In this document: positions 1-7,385 of the stretch, piece by piece | Numbering within the stretch: position 1 is the first letter of the stretch | Layout: each line of letters begins with the position of its first letter | NCBI GenBank assembly: GCA_964609625.1 | Contig: CAZSRS010000009.1 | Span: forward strand, 57,303 to 121,302 | DNA length: 64,000 nucleotides | Direction: 5' to 3' | From: G963674665 sp964609625 | GTDB taxonomy: Bacteria > Desulfobacterota > Desulfovibrionia > Desulfovibrionales > Desulfovibrionaceae | Position numbers and translations under genes: made by a program | Notes under the pieces: generated by a model | What the model was told of the DNA's origin: nothing | Database searches by the model: none | Seen by the model: the letters and a program-made list of their open reading frames with translations, nothing else

Positions 1-2564
1 GCCTTGAACCGCCCCACGCTGGTGGCGTCGGCCATGACCATGTCCAACTGCCGGGTATGCACGATGAGGTAGCCCAGGATCTCCAGCCGTCGGAGCATGA
101 CCTCGCGGGTTCCGCCCTCGATGCGGGCGCTCAGGGCGTCCTGGCGCAGGTTGACGCGGAAGTCGCGCTTCTCGAGCAGGTCGGCCACGAAGCGGGTGCG
201 GCGGCGCCGGCGGTCCAGGTCCGCGGCCCCGCCCTTGAACGTGAACCCGGCGTAGTTTTCGGCCGGGTGCTCCCCCACCAGGGCCTCCACGGAGCAGAAG
301 TGGAAGCCGAAGCGGGACTGCAGATTGCAGAAGGCGCTGGAAATCATGAAATAGTTGCGCGCGGCGTAGGCGGAGTTCGTGCCGGTGACCAGTGCCGGGT
401 TTGTCGTGGCCTCCACCATCACCGAGAGAAAGCCCCTGGTGTCCAGGGCCGGCGGTCCTTCCCAGGGCTTGGCGGTCATGCCGCGCCAGATTGCCAGCAT
501 GGGAGCGGAGCGGATGTTCTCCAGGTCCACGGTCTTGCCGGGGGGTTCCTCGATGAAGCCGTCGGACAGGTCGAGCACCCAGAATTGCATGGGGGTGTTC
601 TCGCAGACCAGACGCTTGGAGGTGCAGAACGCCGCGCCTTGTCTGCGCTCCAGACTGGAATCGAACATCTCCTGCAGGGCCTTTTCGTGGCAGAAGCGGG
701 TGATGTCGTGGAGCGTGGTGCAGCTTTCCGCCCGGAAGGACACGGCATCCGGGTCGATGAGGTGCAACGGGAGGATGTGTCGGGCCGCCTGCTCCATGAC
801 CAGGTACACCGGGCTGCCGAGCATGGGGTTGGGCATGGTTTTCCGTGGGTCGCACAGGGGTTCCACGCAGCCTTGGTAGATGTTGCGGCCGCTGGCATCC
901 ACCGTGATTCGCGCCCCTTCGGGGAGATGCAGGCATGATGCGGGCACGCCGAACAGCGTGGGTACGCCGAACTCCCGTGCGGCGTTGGCCAGACGCCCGA
1001 CCTGGTTGCCCGAGACGGCCACCAATGCCGTGGCCCGGCCAAGCAGGGGGGCCCAATGCGGTGCGGCCTTTTCCACCAGGAGCACGGCACCTTGGGGAAA
1101 GCGCAGGCTGTCGGCCTGTTTCATGGCCTTGAACAAGGGGCCGAAGGCACTGCCCGGAGAGATGGTGATGCCCCCCTGGATCAACGGGGGCTCCTCTGTC
1201 TGCACGGGAGCGACATGCTCCACGGCCGGGGCCACCAGCAGTGGTCTGTTGTTGAGCAGCATGAAACGGGGCGCGTCGTCGGGAGTGTGCTGCAACGCCC
1301 ACTCCACATCTTGGGGAGCGCCGAAGTGCTCTTCGATGCGCCTGACGATGCCGGCCAGTTCGAGGATCTGATTGTCCGCGAGGCAGGGGCGGTCGCGTTT
1401 GGCATCGGGTACGGGAGCGCGGTCCACGCCTTCGCCAGGGGCCTTGAGATATTGGACGTCCTTGTGCGCCACGTCCATGCGCAACAGGGCGTCGGGCTCC
1501 GCCACGTAGCGATCGGCGGCGGCTTCACCGTCCACGATACCCTTGGGCAGACCCCAGGCGGCGTAAATGTGAACGCCTGGTTCTTTCCCTGCTGGATCCC
1601 TGGAGCAGGCCACCCCACTGGCAAGGGCGGGCGCCAGGACCAGAAACCCCACGCAAATGGCCGTGTCCTGGTCGCGCAGGCCGTGGCGCAGACGGTAGGC
1701 CATGGCCTCCAGGGAGTACTGCGAGGCCAGGACTTCCTTGTAGGCATCGGCCAGGTTTTCGGTGCAGACACCCAGTAGAGAGAGGTATTGCCCGGCAAAG
1801 GACACGCCCGGGGCATCTTCCATGAGCGAACTGCTGCGTACGGCCCAGCGCACCGGTCCGCCGGCCCTTTGTTCCACGAACCGGGCCTGCTCCGCGAGTG
1901 CGCGCTCGAGATCATCCGGCAGGGGAGCGTTGACCACAAGCTGCCGCAGGGAACTGCTCAGGGCGTACAATTGGTCCGTGCGTCGGGTCTGCGCCACCTG
2001 GATGCGCCGGTTGATCTCCTCGCGCAGGTCCGAGGTGTCGAGGGTATGCCAGTAGGCGGCGAGGGTGGCGGTAAAACCGTCCGGAGTGGGCAGCCCCAGG
2101 GTGTTGCGCAACTCCCCCAGGCAGGCCATCTTTCCCCCCACGGCCGAGGCATGCTCCAGGCGCAAGGCGTCCATGGGCACGAACAGCGGCAGGCCCTGGA
2201 CATCGCGGCGGGGCGCGAGCAGCCTGTTGAGCTGCGCCTTGATCTTTTCAAAGGCTGGCGTCAGATCGGCGTAACGCTCCGGTGCGAGAATGTGGAGCTG
2301 CCGGATGCTCTGGAATACGCTGGCGGTGAGGCGGGAGCACTGGGAGCGGACATAGCCCATGCCAAAAGGTTCGGCCACTGCCAGGGCTTCCTCCACCTCG
2401 CTCATGATCTCAAGGGCCTTTTTGTTGGCATTGATGAGCTGCTTGAAGGCTCCGTAGCGAGCTGCGAAATGCAAACGGAGCGAGGCCGCGTCCGCCGATT
2501 CCGGCGTCTGGTTCGCGACCTCGCCCCTTGAAAGAAACCGTCGCAGCGATGCGAACAGTTTCAC
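1..2564 (-). CDS. PEP/pyruvate-binding domain protein (PEP synthase-like), partial, lacks catalytic His
   Basis: About 854 residues are visible and the gene runs off the left edge. The likely start is GTG at 2564, because an in-frame stop lies 18 bases upstream and a GGAG sits about 9 bases before it. The N-terminal third reads as a PEP synthase/pyruvate phosphate dikinase nucleotide-binding domain, with VGGKMACLGEL, then VRSSSLMEDAPGVSFAGQY, then a SGVACSRDP element. The swivelling phosphohistidine domain follows. Its motif, normally G-G-x-x-x-H-A, reads GNQVGRLANAAREFGVP here, so the catalytic histidine is replaced by Arg524. The C-terminal part does not look like the usual PEP-binding TIM barrel. 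It is the last gene of a leftward run after tauE and the 241-residue membrane protein. An enzymatic PEP synthase role is therefore doubtful; an ATP-binding or regulatory role is inference. Confidence 0.8.
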   Translation of the reverse strand, partial: MKLFASLRRFLSRGEVANQTPESADAASLRLHFAARYGAFKQLINANKKALEIMSEVEEALAVAEPFGMGYVRSQCSRLTASVFQSIRQLHILAPERYADLTPAFEKIKAQLNRLLAPRRDVQGLPLFVPMDALRLEHASAVGGKMACLGELRNTLGLPTPDGFTATLAAYWHTLDTSDLREEINRRIQVAQTRRTDQLYALSSSLRQLVVNAPLPDDLERALAEQARFVEQRAGGPVRWAVRSSSLMEDAPGVSFAGQYLSLLGVCTENLADAYKEVLASQYSLEAMAYRLRHGLRDQDTAICVGFLVLAPALASGVACSRDPAGKEPGVHIYAAWGLPKGIVDGEAAADRYVAEPDALLRMDVAHKDVQYLKAPGEGVDRAPVPDAKRDRPCLADNQILELAGIVRRIEEHFGAPQDVEWALQHTPDDAPRFMLLNNRPLLVAPAVEHVAPVQTEEPPLIQGGITISPGSAFGPLFKAMKQADSLRFPQGAVLLVEKAAPHWAPLLGRATALVAVSGNQVGRLANAAREFGVPTLFGVPASCLHLPEGARITVDASGRNIYQGCVEPLCDPRKTMPNPMLGSPVYLVMEQAARHILPLHLIDPDAVSFRAESCTTLHDITRFCHEKALQEMFDSSLERRQGAAFCTSKRLVCENTPMQFWVLDLSDGFIEEPPGKTVDLENIRSAPMLAIWRGMTAKPWEGPPALDTRGFLSVMVEATTNPALVTGTNSAYAARNYFMISSAFCNLQSRFGFHFCSVEALVGEHPAENYAGFTFKGGAADLDRRRRRTRFVADLLEKRDFRVNLRQDALSARIEGGTREVMLRRLEILGYLIVHTRQLDMVMADATSVGRFK

Positions 2565-2582
2565 GATAGCGACTCCAGTGGT

Positions 2583-3308
2583 TTAAACTTCTTTCTTCTT
2601 CCCACCCTTCATCTTCAGGCCCACGCCCTCGAAGAGGAAGAAGATGCCGTATCCAAACCACATAGTATAGATAACGTAAAAAACCAAGTCAAAGACCAGG
2701 GTTCCCATGCGCTCCTTGGCGCTCTGGGGTTCGATGCCGAAGTAGTTGTATCCCACCTCGATGGCCCTGTTCTTGATCTCGGTCATCAGGGCGGCGGTGC
2801 TGAAGCGCTTGATTTCCTTGAGCGCGGTGTCGGAAGCGCCGAAGATCTTCCACCAGGTGTACATGACGGTCTTGGGCTCCATGCCGTCGTACCGGCCGGA
2901 GACAGCGTCGCCGCGGTTGTGGAACATGTCGTCGGCGTCGGTGATGACCTTGTCGAGCAGGGTCTTCAGGGGCAAGTCGATCTTGACGGAGTCACCTTGG
3001 GGCTCAACGGCGGCTCCAGCGGCGGTGAGCACCACCACGGCCTGTTCGCGCATTTTCTCGTTGGCCATCTCAAAGGTCCAGTCCGCGTTCTCGTCCGGGA
3101 AGGCGGCGACTTTGGCCCGCATGTCCCCGATGTAATAGGTCGAGCCCTTGGAGATGGAGTTGAAGAGATTGTCCGAGGCTTGGAAGGCGTTGATTTTATC
3201 GGCGTTGGGTCCCTCGAAGATGGGCGAGAACATGATGGCCAGCACCACGAAGAACGACACCAGGAGTACGATGCCGAGTATGAAACTTTTCTTGCATTCA
3301 ACGAGCAT
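2583..3308 (-). CDS. Conserved membrane protein of unknown function in tauE operon
   Basis: This 241-residue protein has one hydrophobic segment near the N terminus (about residues 9-28) and one or two near the C terminus (about 205-230). A roughly 170-residue polar domain lies between them and should face the periplasm. It ends in a lysine-rich tail (KGGKKKEV). I do not recognise a named family. It starts 3 bases after the tauE stop and ends 18 bases before the PEP-synthase-like gene, so the three are almost certainly co-transcribed. The two-anchor topology and position suggest an accessory subunit of the TauE-type permease, but that is inference from context only. Confidence 0.8.
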   Translation of the reverse strand: MLVECKKSFILGIVLLVSFFVVLAIMFSPIFEGPNADKINAFQASDNLFNSISKGSTYYIGDMRAKVAAFPDENADWTFEMANEKMREQAVVVLTAAGAAVEPQGDSVKIDLPLKTLLDKVITDADDMFHNRGDAVSGRYDGMEPKTVMYTWWKIFGASDTALKEIKRFSTAALMTEIKNRAIEVGYNYFGIEPQSAKERMGTLVFDLVFYVIYTMWFGYGIFFLFEGVGLKMKGGKKKEV

Positions 3309-3311
3309 GGC

Positions 3312-4583
3312 TTAGGCCTCCCTGAGCTTCTTGATGCTGACAAAGAACGTGCCGATAACCCAAATTCCGAAAATGCCCACGACGACGAAGAAGGCCCAGC
3401 TGCCGATGGTGGCGAGCAGGCTGCCGGTGGCCGGATCCAGTTCGATGTACTTCATCTCGGCCAACTTGGCGGGCAGGGCGAAGAGGCGGTTGATGAAGCC
3501 GGCCAGGATGGCGATGGCGTAAAAACCGCGGATGTAGATACCGCGCACCACGCGGGTGGTCAGCGCGCCCACCTGGATACCCAGCAGGGAACCCAGCAGC
3601 ATGCCCATGGCCAGGGTGTAGAAGATGAATCCGTAGATGGCGTACTGGGTGATGGCCGCATAGCCGGCGGTGAAGATGATCTGCAGGATGTCCGTGCCAA
3701 CGGTGGTGAAGGAGGACACGCCCAGGACGTACACGAAGATGGGGAAGGTCACGAAGCCGCCGCCCACGCCCATGATGGCGGCCAGGAAGCCGACGATGGC
3801 GCCGCAGGCGGCCACCATCACGCCGGAGATCTTCTTGCCGCCGGGTACCAGGTCCTGGTCAAAGGTGATCATGGGGGGGATGTTCACGCCCTGCAGGCGG
3901 GCGGGCAGGCTTTTTGAGCCGCCCGAGGGCTCCGAACCATGGGCGCCGCCGTGAGCGTCAACGTCGGTTCGCCTGGAGAGGCGCAGGAAGTCGATGAGCG
4001 AATAAAAGCCGAGGAAGCCGAGGAGCACGACGTAGATGAAGCTGATGAAGGTGTCGCTGAGCACCGGGTTGATCTCGTAGAGGGTGCGGTTGATGACACC
4101 GCCCCCGGTGACGCCGATACCCGAGCCGACCAGGAAAGCGATGGCCAGGGGCACGGAGACGTTGCCCAGCTTCTTGTGCACCGCGGTGCCCATGATGGCC
4201 TTGGCGAAGATGTGGAACAGGTCCGTGCCGACGGCCAGGATGCCCTTGATGCCGGCGCTCATCAGGGCAGGGGTGATGATGAAGCCGCCGCCCGCGCCGA
4301 TGCAGCCCGTGATCAGACCGGCGCAGACACCGATGGCGATCGATACCAGAAAAATATTCGGGTTATAAAAGGCAGGGCTGTAAGCCGTCTTTCCACCGAG
4401 CATGGAAGGCAGTGCATCCGCTGCATAGGCGATGGAAAACAGCAGGGCTGGCATGGCCAGCAGCCCCAGCAACAACAACCGTTTGCGGCTCCGCAGGATG
4501 GTCATGGACGTCTCGTAGTCCCAGCGCGCGTGCGCCCTGGCTCCAGCCATGAGCATCGAATAGAGTGTTCCGAGTGACTTCAT
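3312..4583 (-). CDS. Sulfite exporter TauE/SafE family permease
   Basis: This is an inner-membrane permease of about 423 residues with multiple hydrophobic helices. It has the family's glycine-rich repeated motif twice, as GCIGAGGGFIITPAL in the first half and AIMGVGGGFVTFPIF in the second. TauE/SafE proteins export sulfite, sulfonates or related small anions. The two halves are joined by a long hydrophilic loop rich in His, Gly and Ser after a basic RLSRRTD segment. The third in-frame ATG (4583) is chosen because GGAG lies six bases before it; the ATG at 4595 is possible. It sits downstream of two receiver genes and a sigma-54 promoter, and upstream of the unknown membrane protein. The substrate is not determined by the sequence. 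Confidence 0.88.
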   Translation of the reverse strand: MKSLGTLYSMLMAGARAHARWDYETSMTILRSRKRLLLLGLLAMPALLFSIAYAADALPSMLGGKTAYSPAFYNPNIFLVSIAIGVCAGLITGCIGAGGGFIITPALMSAGIKGILAVGTDLFHIFAKAIMGTAVHKKLGNVSVPLAIAFLVGSGIGVTGGGVINRTLYEINPVLSDTFISFIYVVLLGFLGFYSLIDFLRLSRRTDVDAHGGAHGSEPSGGSKSLPARLQGVNIPPMITFDQDLVPGGKKISGVMVAACGAIVGFLAAIMGVGGGFVTFPIFVYVLGVSSFTTVGTDILQIIFTAGYAAITQYAIYGFIFYTLAMGMLLGSLLGIQVGALTTRVVRGIYIRGFYAIAILAGFINRLFALPAKLAEMKYIELDPATGSLLATIGSWAFFVVVGIFGIWVIGTFFVSIKKLREA

Positions 4584-4656
4584 TGGCATCTCCATGTTGA
4601 GGTTTACTAGGTTCTGGACAGATTCAGTTGCTATGGTAAACCGGGATCGCCATCGA

Positions 4657-5070
4657 TCAGTCCGGTTTGGTCACGTTCAGCATGCGTTTGCGAAAAGCGT
4701 CCTCGATCTTGAATAGCAGCTCGTCGAAGTCCATGGGTTTGAGCAGGAAGTCGAAGGCGCTCAGCTCCAGGCTTCTGGTGGCCATGTCCACGTCGGCGTG
4801 GCCCGAGAGGACGATCACCTCCACCTCGGGGCGACGCTCCTTGATCTCCCGCAAGGTCATCAGGCCGTCTATGCCGGGCATTTTCAGGTCCAGAACCACC
4901 ACATCCACGGAAGGGGTCGGTGTGGAGTCCAGGAATTCCAGGGCGTCCAGACCACTGGAGCAGGTACTCACCTTGAAACCGCGTTTGCGCAGGCGTTTGC
5001 TCACCACGTCGAGGAAGCTCAATTCGTCATCCACGAGCAGGATGTTGATATCTGATCTTTTTATCTCCAC
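4657..5070 (-). CDS. Stand-alone response regulator receiver protein
   Basis: This is a single CheY-like receiver domain of 137 residues with no output domain. The acidic pair is at residues 14-15 (VDDE), the phospho-acceptor Asp61 is in VVLDLKMPG, a Ser lies at about 89 (VLSGH) and the switch Lys is at 111 (LLKPMD). The start is GTG, preceded by a strong AAAGGAGG. The gene is 73 bases upstream of tauE on the same strand and downstream of the other receiver protein. Single-domain receivers act by protein-protein contact or as phosphate sinks. The kinase encoded at 7370-8842 is the obvious candidate partner, by position only. Confidence 0.9.
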   Translation of the reverse strand: MEIKRSDINILLVDDELSFLDVVSKRLRKRGFKVSTCSSGLDALEFLDSTPTPSVDVVVLDLKMPGIDGLMTLREIKERRPEVEVIVLSGHADVDMATRSLELSAFDFLLKPMDFDELLFKIEDAFRKRMLNVTKPD

Positions 5071-5113
5071 AATGCCTCCTTTCGTGTCCGCTCCGGCTCG
5101 TGTTTGCTGTCTT

Positions 5114-5311
5114 TCACCCCGAGAGGTGCGTGTTCCCGGGCTTTTCAGTCACGGATGCCATGGAGGAAGCGGAAAACGGGGTTGAGAAGATGTTGTTTCC
5201 GGGTGTTCTTCGCGGGCTCATATCCATTCCCGCACGCCCAAAGGCGGCATGCGGGTGCCAGAGCTTTCCGGCACTCCATGGGGAGCAGACATGCATCGGC
5301 CGGTCGGTCAT
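5114..5311 (-). CDS. Possible small translationally coupled ORF (doubtful)
   Basis: This 65-codon frame begins with an ATG that overlaps the stop of the preceding receiver gene in an ATGA arrangement, and an AAGGA lies about ten bases upstream. The product (MTDRPMHVCSPWSAG at the start) has no recognisable motif and its composition is ordinary for a chance frame in GC-rich DNA. The frame contains a hairpin at 5229-5255 (CCCGCA paired with TGCGGG around a GCC/GGC stem). The gap between the two receiver genes is 237 bases, long for this operon, and this frame would fill it. It is recorded only as a candidate. Confidence 0.22.
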   Translation of the reverse strand: MTDRPMHVCSPWSAGKLWHPHAAFGRAGMDMSPRRTPGNNIFSTPFSASSMASVTEKPGNTHLSG

Positions 5312-5703
5312 GGTGTGTCCTTCAATCCCTTGGGGATGGCCAGGCCCTTGGCGAGCATGCCGATGACGGAGAGCAACCTGCTGGTGTCCCCCCCCTTTTC
5401 CACAATGGCCGCTGCATAACTGGCCAAGGTCTCGTTCAACTCCCAGGAGGGGAAGACATGCAACACAAAGGGAACACGGGCGGTCCAGGTGGCCACTCCC
5501 TCGCGGGATGACAGGCAGGGGGCGGGTTCGATCTCCGGGTCCAGGACGACCACGTCCAGAAGGTCCGAAGAGGCCAAGCGGGCGCAGAGTTCCTGGCCGT
5601 CACGCGCCTGCACCGGAGTGAATCCCCGCATGAGCAACTCCCGGTGCAGCAATTCCCGCACGTTGGGGTTGCGATCCGTTATCAATACATGCACTTGTCC
5701 CAT
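5308..5703 (-). CDS. Divergent receiver-domain protein
   Basis: This is a receiver-like protein of 131 residues. It keeps the phospho-acceptor Asp55 (VVVLDPE) and a possible switch Lys103, but the usual acidic pair is reduced to one aspartate (ITDRN, residues 8-12). The start at 5703 is preferred over the upstream in-frame start at 5808. A sigma-54 promoter at 5745-5760 would start transcription near 5733, which places 5808 outside the message. It is the first gene of the predicted sigma-54 operon. Phosphorylation may be weak or regulated differently, given the incomplete acidic pocket. No output domain follows. Confidence 0.75.
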   Translation of the reverse strand: MGQVHVLITDRNPNVRELLHRELLMRGFTPVQARDGQELCARLASSDLLDVVVLDPEIEPAPCLSSREGVATWTARVPFVLHVFPSWELNETLASYAAAIVEKGGDTSRLLSVIGMLAKGLAIPKGLKDTP

Positions 5704-5744
5704 ACCTGACGCTACCTGGCTCCGTTCTTTTCCGGGCAGAGAAA

Positions 5745-5760
5745 GGCAAGGTTCGTGCCA
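5745..5760 (-). promoter_or_regulatory. Sigma-54 (-24/-12) promoter
   Basis: Reading leftward, the sequence is TGGCACGAACCTTGCC. This matches the RpoN consensus TGGCAC-N5-TTGC with the invariant GG and GC dinucleotides at the correct spacing. Transcription would start near 5733, about 30 bases before the receiver gene at 5703. A sigma-54-dependent activator gene ends 200 bases upstream, so activator and target promoter are adjacent. Confidence 0.82.
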
Positions 5761-5864
5761 GAACCGCACTGTTTGGACAAACCCGCAACCGGCCGAGGGA
5801 ACGTGCATTTTTTCACACGGAGTGGCAGAAAGACAGGGCAGGGTACCTGGTGGGCGTCAGGCTC

Positions 5865-5921
5865 TTTTACAAGGTGTAAAAAAATGAGAAGAAGAGGGTG
5901 GGATACTGAGTGGATCAGTAT
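5865..5921. promoter_or_regulatory. Twin palindromes, candidate activator (UAS) sites
   Basis: Two perfect inverted repeats lie between the activator gene and the sigma-54 promoter. They are TTTTACA-AGG-TGTAAAA at 5865-5881 and ATACTGA-GTGGA-TCAGTAT at 5903-5921. Their centres are about 140 and 179 bases upstream of the predicted transcription start, the usual range for NtrC-type upstream activating sites. The two arms differ in sequence, so one may instead be the activator gene's terminator. Confidence 0.5.
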
Positions 5922-5960
5922 GAAATCATGGACATTTCACACCGTTTTGGGCGCCGTGCT

Positions 5961-7385
5961 TCAGCTGATGGAAGCGCTGATCTTCAGGCCGTACTTCTCG
6001 ATCCTGGCCAGCAGGGTGGGTCTGGAAAGCCCCAGCAGTTTGGCGGCCTGGGAGCGGTTGCCGTGGGTGAGTTGCAGGGCCTCCTTGAGCAGCATGGCCC
6101 CGAACTGGCTGACCATATTCTCGAAGAGGTCGCCGGAGGCGTTGGTGGCCAGTTCGGACTGGATCCAGCTGCGCAGGGTCTCTTCGATCTGTGTCGGATC
6201 GTGGTGTGGAGAGGGGCTGCCGGTAGCCATGACCTTGGTGAGTTCTTCGGGCCCCAGGGACAGCCCTCGGCTGAAGATCACGGCGCGCATCAGCGTATTG
6301 GCCAGTTCGCGGACATTACCCGGCCAATCGTATTCTTCCAGGAGGGCCATGCCTTCGGGGGTGATCTCCGGCGGGTCCATGCGCAGGTCCGCGGCGTGAC
6401 GCTTGCAGAAGTGTTTGGCCAGGATGGGGATGTCCTCGCGCCTGTCCTTGAGGGGGGGGAGGGTCAGGGTGACCACGGAGAGGCGGTAGTAGAGGTCTTC
6501 GCGGAAGGCGCCTTGGGCGACAGCGGCTTCGAGGTCGCGGTTGGTGGCGGCCAGGATGCGCACGTCCACGGGTATGGGCTTGCTGCCGCCGAGGCGCTCG
6601 ATCTGCCGCTCCTGCAACAGGCGCAGGATCTTGGCCTGGATATTGGCGGGCATGTCGCCGATCTCGTCCAGGAACACGGTGCCGTGGTTGGCCAGTTCGA
6701 TCCTGCCCACGCGACGGCTGGAGGCGCCTGTGAAGGCACCCTTTTCATAGCCGAAAAGCTCGCTTTCCAGCAGGGTCTCAGGGATGGCCACGCAGTTGAT
6801 GACCAGGAACGGTAGCTTGGAGCGGTTGGAATGGCGATGCAGGGCGCGGGCCACCAGCTCCTTGCCCGTGCCGCTGTCGCCGCGGATGAGTACCGTGGCG
6901 TCGGTGGGGGCGACCCGGCCAATGGACTTGAAGACATCCTGGATGCCTGGGCTGCGGCCGAGCAGGGTGTCCTGCGTTTCATCCCCGACCCGCGCCTTTT
7001 CCTGACTCTCGACAGGGGTGCGCTGGCCGCTGAGCAGGGCCTTTTTGATCTGGGCGAGTATCTCGGGGATGTCGAAGGGCTTGAGCACGAAGTCGAAGGC
7101 CCCCCTTTTGGTGGCTTCGATGGCCGTGTCCGTGGTGCCGAAGGCGGTCATCACGATGACGGGCATGTGGGGCAGCAGGGCGTGCATCTGCCGGAAGGTC
7201 TCCAGGCCGTCCATGCCGGGCATGCGCACGTCCATGATCACCAAGTCCGGGGCGCCGCGGCGAACAAACTCCAGCCCTTCTTCGCCGCAGGAGGCTGTAT
7301 GCACGACATGTCCTTCGGCCGTGAGCAGGCGTTCGAAGCTCTGGCGCAGCTGGGCGTCGTCGTCCACGATCAGGATCTCAGCCAC
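5961..7385 (-). CDS. Sigma-54-dependent response regulator (NtrC family)
   Basis: This is a 474-residue activator. It has a receiver domain (residues 1-115, phospho-acceptor Asp52), an AAA+ sigma-54 interaction domain (about 140-375) and a C-terminal Fis-type helix-turn-helix (NRSQAAKLLGLSRPTL). The AAA+ domain has Walker A GDSGTGKE at 169-176, the sigma-54 contact loop GAFTGA at 216-221 and Walker B TVFLDEIGDM at 236-245. All elements needed for open-complex formation are present. The GTG at 7385 is chosen because it has a GGAGAAGG site and overlaps the end of the kinase gene by 16 bases, which implies translational coupling. The sigma-54 promoter just downstream at 5745-5760 is its likely target. 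Confidence 0.93.
   Translation of the reverse strand: MAEILIVDDDAQLRQSFERLLTAEGHVVHTASCGEEGLEFVRRGAPDLVIMDVRMPGMDGLETFRQMHALLPHMPVIVMTAFGTTDTAIEATKRGAFDFVLKPFDIPEILAQIKKALLSGQRTPVESQEKARVGDETQDTLLGRSPGIQDVFKSIGRVAPTDATVLIRGDSGTGKELVARALHRHSNRSKLPFLVINCVAIPETLLESELFGYEKGAFTGASSRRVGRIELANHGTVFLDEIGDMPANIQAKILRLLQERQIERLGGSKPIPVDVRILAATNRDLEAAVAQGAFREDLYYRLSVVTLTLPPLKDRREDIPILAKHFCKRHAADLRMDPPEITPEGMALLEEYDWPGNVRELANTLMRAVIFSRGLSLGPEELTKVMATGSPSPHHDPTQIEETLRSWIQSELATNASGDLFENMVSQFGAMLLKEALQLTHGNRSQAAKLLGLSRPTLLARIEKYGLKISASIS

Noticed and set aside
4601..4642. GGTTTAC...GTAAACC inverted repeat between the receiver gene and tauE
   Set aside because: The arms are only seven bases and the loop is 28 bases; too weak to call a terminator or operator.
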